Part shown: piece after piece, positions 10,128-12,896 of the stretch | How the letters are laid out: every line of letters starts with the position of its first letter | Numbering within the stretch: the first letter of the stretch is position 1 | Source of the DNA: Acidicaldus organivorans | Lineage (GTDB): Bacteria; Pseudomonadota; Alphaproteobacteria; Acetobacterales; Acetobacteraceae | Length of the DNA: 12,896 bases | Reading direction: 5' to 3' | NCBI GenBank assembly: GCA_000759655.1 | Contig: KN173876.1 | Coordinates: forward strand, 896-13,791 | The notes under the pieces: generated by a model | What the model saw: only the letters and a program-made list of their open reading frames with translations | Told to the model about the DNA's origin: nothing | Databases searched by the model: none | Made by a program: the position numbers and the translations under genes

Positions 10128-10132
10128 CGGCC

Positions 10133-11359
10133 GTGGACTTCGCCTTTTCCGAGAAAGTGCAGATTTTACGCGAAAAACTTCTCGCCTTCATGGACCGCTA
10201 CATTTACCCCAACGAGGCGACCTATGACCGCCAGCTCGCGGAAGCGAAGGACCGCTGGCAGCCCGTCCCCATCGTCGAGGAGCTGAAGCCGATCGCCCGC
10301 GCCGAGGGCCTCTGGAACCTCTTCCTCCCCCACGCCCCCTACGGCGCCGGGCTCAGCAATCACGAATACGCCCCGCTCGCCGAGATCATGGGCCGCGTCT
10401 CCTGGGCCTCCGAAGTGTTCAACTGCTCGGCCCCCGATACCGGCAACATGGAGACCCTCGTCCTCTACGGCTCGGAGGAGCAGAAGAAGCGCTGGCTGGA
10501 GCCCCTGCTCGAGGGCCGCATCCGCTCCTGCTTCGCCATGACCGAGCCCGACGTCGCCTCCTCGGATGCGACCAACATCCGGACCTCGATCCGCCGCGAG
10601 GGCGACGAATACGTCATCAACGGGCGGAAATGGTGGTCCTCGGGGGCGGGTGATCCGCGCTGCGCCATCTTCATCGTGATGGGCAAGACCGACCCCGACA
10701 ATCCCGACAAATACCGCCAGCAATCGATGATCCTGGTGCCGCGCGACACGCCCGGCCTCACCATCAAGCGCATGCTCCCCGTCTTTGGCTATGACGACGC
10801 GCCGCACGGGCATGGCGAGCTGATCTTCGAGAATGTGCGCGTCCCGGCGAGCAACATCCTGCTCGGCGAGGGGCGCGGCTTCGAGATCGCCCAGGGCCGC
10901 CTCGGCCCCGGCCGCATCCATCACTGCATGCGCACCATCGGGCTCGCCGAGCGGGCGCTCGAGAAAATATGCGAGCGGGTGAACACCCGCATCGCCTTCG
11001 GTCGCCCGCTCGCCGAGCAGGGCGTCATCCTCGAGCGCATCGCCAATGCCCGCATCATGATCGATCAGGCCCGCCTCCTCGTCTATCACGCCGCCTGGAA
11101 AATGGATCAGGTGGGCAACAAGGAAGCGCGACGCGAGATCGCCGAGATCAAGGTCGCGGTGCCCAACATGGCCTGCCAGGTGATCGACTGGGCGATGCAG
11201 GCCTTCGGCGGGGCGGGGGTGACGGTCGATTCGGGGCTCGCCCGGATGTATGCGACGGCGCGCACCATGCGCATCGTCGATGGGCCGGATGAGGTGCACC
11301 GCTACCAGCTCGGGCGGCTGGAGCTCGCCAAATACCGCCAGGCGCCGCCCCGGGCCTGA
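10133..11359 (+). CDS. Acyl-CoA dehydrogenase, FadE2 / ACAD10-11 type
   Basis: An FAD flavoprotein of the acyl-CoA dehydrogenase fold, 408 residues, cytoplasmic. The N-terminal helical domain covers about 1-130. The FAD/substrate signature [17 protein letters not shown] is at 133-149, with [13 protein letters not shown] at 161-173 in the central beta domain. [16 protein letters not shown] (255-270) is typical of the ACAD10/ACAD11/FadE2 branch. QAFGGAGV (356-363) and [11 protein letters not shown] (380-390) close the C-terminal helical domain. By eye Asp383 falls where medium-chain dehydrogenase has its catalytic Glu (YEGT). Relatives of this branch are known or proposed to handle branched or 4-hydroxyacyl-CoA substrates rather than ordinary fatty acyl-CoA; which applies here is inference. 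The start is GTG at 10133, chosen from the Shine-Dalgarno and homology from DFAFSEKVQ. The SDR gene follows after 30 bp as a probable operon partner. Confidence 0.92.
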   Translation: MDFAFSEKVQILREKLLAFMDRYIYPNEATYDRQLAEAKDRWQPVPIVEELKPIARAEGLWNLFLPHAPYGAGLSNHEYAPLAEIMGRVSWASEVFNCSAPDTGNMETLVLYGSEEQKKRWLEPLLEGRIRSCFAMTEPDVASSDATNIRTSIRREGDEYVINGRKWWSSGAGDPRCAIFIVMGKTDPDNPDKYRQQSMILVPRDTPGLTIKRMLPVFGYDDAPHGHGELIFENVRVPASNILLGEGRGFEIAQGRLGPGRIHHCMRTIGLAERALEKICERVNTRIAFGRPLAEQGVILERIANARIMIDQARLLVYHAAWKMDQVGNKEARREIAEIKVAVPNMACQVIDWAMQAFGGAGVTVDSGLARMYATARTMRIVDGPDEVHRYQLGRLELAKYRQAPPRA

Positions 11360-11372
11360 GCGCTGGGAAAAC

Positions 11373-11386
11373 GGAGGAGGGAGGAG
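11373..11386 (+). promoter_or_regulatory. Double Shine-Dalgarno of the SDR gene
   Basis: The 30-bp gap after the ACAD stop is purine-rich and holds two GGAGGAG-like stretches, one at 11373-11379 (10 bases from the ATG) and a second GAGGAG at 11381-11386 (3 bases from it). The first has the better spacing. This supports independent, efficient translation of the second gene and the ATG at 11390 as its start. Confidence 0.65.
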
Positions 11387-11389
11387 AGG

Positions 11390-12169
11390 ATGAAGGATCT
11401 CTTCGATCTTTCAGGGAAAGTCGCCGTCATCACCGGATCGAGCCGCGGCATCGGACGGGCGATCGCCGAAGCCTTGGCTGCCTTCGGCGCGCGGGTGGTG
11501 GTCTCGAGCCGCAAGGCCGAGGCCTGCGCCGAAGTGGTGGAGGCGATCCGCGCCCGGGGGGGCGAGGCGATCGCCATTCCCTGCCACATCGCGCACAAGG
11601 ACCAGCTCGCCGCGCTCGTCGAACAGACGCGCGCGCATTGGGGCGGGATCGATATCCTGGTCTGCAATGCCGCGGTCAATCCGTATTACGGCCCCTCCGC
11701 CGGGATTCCGGACGAGGCCTATGACCGCATCATGAACGCCAATGTGCGGAGCAATTTCTGGCTCTGCAACATGACCATCCCGATCATGGTGGAACGGGGC
11801 GGCGGGTCGATCATCGTCATCTCCTCGATCGCCGGGCTGCGCGGCACGCCACGGCTTGCCGTCTATGGGCTGTCCAAGGCGGCCGACATGCAGCTCGTGC
11901 GCAACATCGCGGTGGAGTGGGGGCCGAAGAACATCCGCGCCAACTGCATCGCGCCCGGCCTGATCCGCACCGATTTCGCCCGCGCCCTGTGGGAGGACCC
12001 CAAGCTCGCCGAGCGCCGCTCCCGCGAAACCCCCCTTCAGCGGATCGGCGAGCCGCGCGAGATCGCCGGGGCGGCGGTCTTCCTCGCCGCGCCGGCGGGG
12101 AGCTTCATGACCGGGCAGACCATCGTCATCGATGGCGGGGTGACGGTGGGCACCCCCCTCGAAGAATAG
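11390..12169 (+). CDS. Short-chain dehydrogenase/reductase (classical SDR)
   Basis: A cytoplasmic NAD(P)-dependent oxidoreductase of the classical SDR family, 259 residues. It has the Rossmann cofactor motif TGSSRGIG (15-22), CNAA (92-95) in place of the common NNAG, the active-site Asn118 region, catalytic-type Ser146 (VISSIAG) and the Tyr159-x-x-x-Lys163 pair (YGLSK). The C-terminal IAPGLIRTDF (187-196) and GQTIVIDGG (242-250) are standard. Ser39-Ser40-Arg41 at the end of the second beta strand suggests, but does not prove, NADP preference. The gene lies 30 bp after the acyl-CoA dehydrogenase and was probably co-transcribed with it. A role in oxidising or reducing a hydroxyacyl or keto intermediate of the same pathway is inference; the substrate cannot be read from the sequence. 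Confidence 0.92.
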   Translation: MKDLFDLSGKVAVITGSSRGIGRAIAEALAAFGARVVVSSRKAEACAEVVEAIRARGGEAIAIPCHIAHKDQLAALVEQTRAHWGGIDILVCNAAVNPYYGPSAGIPDEAYDRIMNANVRSNFWLCNMTIPIMVERGGGSIIVISSIAGLRGTPRLAVYGLSKAADMQLVRNIAVEWGPKNIRANCIAPGLIRTDFARALWEDPKLAERRSRETPLQRIGEPREIAGAAVFLAAPAGSFMTGQTIVIDGGVTVGTPLEE

Positions 12170-12192
12170 AGGCCCCACTCAAAGAATAGAGG
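12153..12192 (+). repeat. 20-bp imperfect tandem duplication across the SDR stop codon
   Basis: Units 12153-12172 and 12173-12192 match at 18 of 20 positions; both end in AAAGAATAGAGG or GAAGAATAGAGG. The first copy holds the last codons and TAG stop of the SDR gene, and the second is non-coding just downstream. This looks like a recent local duplication. Confidence 0.75.
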
Positions 12193-12200
12193 AAAGGATA

Positions 12201-12228
12201 GGCGGCGCGGTGTCCCCGTTCAGCCGCC
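12201..12228. terminator. Weak inverted repeat between the convergent genes
   Basis: GGCGGC (12201-12206) and GCCGCC (12223-12228) could form a 6-bp stem with a 16-base loop between the convergent SDR and membrane-protein genes. On the minus strand it is followed by a pyrimidine-rich but not U-rich stretch (TATCCTTTCC). The stop codon of the minus-strand gene lies inside the loop. A terminator role is only suggested by position. Confidence 0.2.
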
Positions 12229-12894
12229 CATCCGTCCGGCAGCGAGCAAGAGGACGAGCAGGAAGAGCCCGGTGAGGGCGAAAAGCCCGCCGAAGAGGAG
12301 GACTTCGATCCGCATCCCCCCGCGCCGCGCGCCAGCGGAGGGGTGGGTGCGGGAAGAAGCTTGGGCTGCAGGGGGCGCCAAAGGGGCGGCAGCCTGAGGA
12401 GATCCGCCAGGAGATGGGGCGGGAGATCGGGCCTCAAGCGAGGCAGGATCGCGCCCCACCTCCCGAGCCGCGACCGCTGCCCTCTCTTCCGCCCGCGGCC
12501 CCCGCCCTCGGGACGGATGGGACGGGGGAGACGGAGTGGGTAGGGGAGCGGGGCTGGTTTCAACCGCTTGCCATGCGGGAAGGCGGGCAGGCGCGGCCGT
12601 CATCGAGCTCACGGCGGAAGAGGGTGAGGCGAGGCTCTCCGCTACCTCCTCTTTCCCCGCCGGAAATTCTGGTCTCGTGAAAACCCACAAATAAAGCCCG
12701 CCCAATCCCGCCGCCCCTGCGGCGAGCAGGGGAGATGCCTCAGAAAGCGCGCCGAGCAACGGATCGGCGAAGACCATCCAAAGCCCGAGCGCCCCGATCA
12801 GGGCGACGGCAGCGCGGGCGAGCAGTGGCTCGCGCGCGATCGCCGCGCTGCCACGCGCCGCGACCCCCAACATGAGAAGCGCACTCAAACTCAC
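12220..12894 (-). CDS. Hypothetical membrane protein with Pro/Ala/Ser-rich linker (possibly 5'-partial)
   Basis: I do not recognise this protein. In the visible 224 codons there are hydrophobic segments at about 2-19, 27-43 and 55-72, then a long low-complexity stretch (about 80-190) rich in Pro, Ala, Ser and Arg, and a final strongly hydrophobic helix at about 196-219 ending in AAGRMGG. The pattern suggests an inner-membrane protein with a flexible soluble linker between membrane segments. The frame can open with GTG at 12892-12894 or ATG at 12871-12873, but only two bases remain to the window edge, so it may start further upstream. No Shine-Dalgarno can be judged. High third-position GC at both hydrophobic ends supports real coding; the linker is less certain. 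It is convergent with the SDR gene, 50 bp apart. Confidence 0.6.
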   Translation of the reverse strand: MSLSALLMLGVAARGSAAIAREPLLARAAVALIGALGLWMVFADPLLGALSEASPLLAAGAAGLGGLYLWVFTRPEFPAGKEEVAESLASPSSAVSSMTAAPARLPAWQAVETSPAPLPTPSPPSHPSRGRGPRAEERAAVAAREVGRDPASLEARSPAPSPGGSPQAAAPLAPPAAQASSRTHPSAGARRGGMRIEVLLFGGLFALTGLFLLVLLLAAGRMGG

Positions 12895-12896
12895 CC

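Larger units (their letters stand above)
9967..10132. promoter_or_regulatory. Intergenic region before the acyl-CoA dehydrogenase gene
   Basis: This 166-bp gap separates the transporter from the ACAD/SDR operon and probably carries that operon's promoter and control sites. Its left half contains a nested inverted repeat (9982-10040) and its right half two pairs of direct repeats (10058-10114). No pair of -35/-10 boxes stands out. A TTGCCA at 10039-10044 is followed 17 bases later only by GTCATC, which is too poor to call. Confidence 0.5.

Noticed and set aside
10103..10132. GTG at 10103 as start of the acyl-CoA dehydrogenase
   Set aside because: It falls inside the direct repeats and lacks a ribosome binding site; the GTG at 10133 has AGGAGGA at ideal distance.
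10166..11299. 377-codon minus-strand frame opposite the acyl-CoA dehydrogenase, and a similar one opposite the SDR (11411-12178)
   Set aside because: Shadows of genes with intact catalytic motifs, good ribosome binding sites and proper start positions.

Overview
The window is GC-rich (by eye about two-thirds G+C), with strong third-position GC bias and long spurious antisense reading frames. Its gene order is nuoL-nuoM-nuoN-birA-coaX-rnj followed by the first codons of a DUF1467-like gene. That order is a familiar alphaproteobacterial arrangement, so I infer an alphaproteobacterium, perhaps of the Rhodospirillales/Acetobacterales type; genus cannot be read from this sequence.

Positions 1-8363 (minus strand) hold one compact, apparently co-transcribed block. 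It starts with the three antiporter-like proton-pumping subunits of NADH dehydrogenase (complex I): NuoL, NuoM and NuoN. These are followed by biotin-protein ligase without a DNA-binding domain, type III pantothenate kinase, ribonuclease J, and the start of a DUF1467-like membrane protein cut by the window edge. Neighbouring genes overlap or lie within 4 bp of each other, which suggests translational coupling. The other complex I genes (nuoA-K) are not here: nuoL heads the block, with its own Shine-Dalgarno sequence and a candidate sigma70-type promoter.

Positions 8364-8748 are a non-coding divergent region. Positions 8749-9966 (plus) encode a transporter of the ArsB/NhaD/SLC13 (ion transporter) superfamily whose substrate cannot be read from the sequence. 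A 166-bp gap follows, with a nested inverted repeat and two pairs of short direct repeats. Next comes a two-gene operon (10133-12169, plus): a FadE2/ACAD10-11-type acyl-CoA dehydrogenase and a classical short-chain dehydrogenase/reductase. The pair probably acts on an unidentified acyl-CoA or hydroxyacyl substrate.

Positions 12220-12894 (minus, convergent) encode an unrecognised membrane protein with hydrophobic ends and a long Pro/Ala/Ser-rich middle; it may continue past the right edge.

I see no rRNA, tRNA, CRISPR array, insertion sequence or phage gene. Most of the window is ordinary housekeeping and catabolic DNA. The points most worth a second look are the detached nuoLMN module, the acyl-CoA dehydrogenase/SDR pair with Asp where medium-chain enzymes have the catalytic Glu, the repeats before that operon, and the altered glycine/arginine loop of the biotin ligase. 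I found no convincing new multi-gene system.
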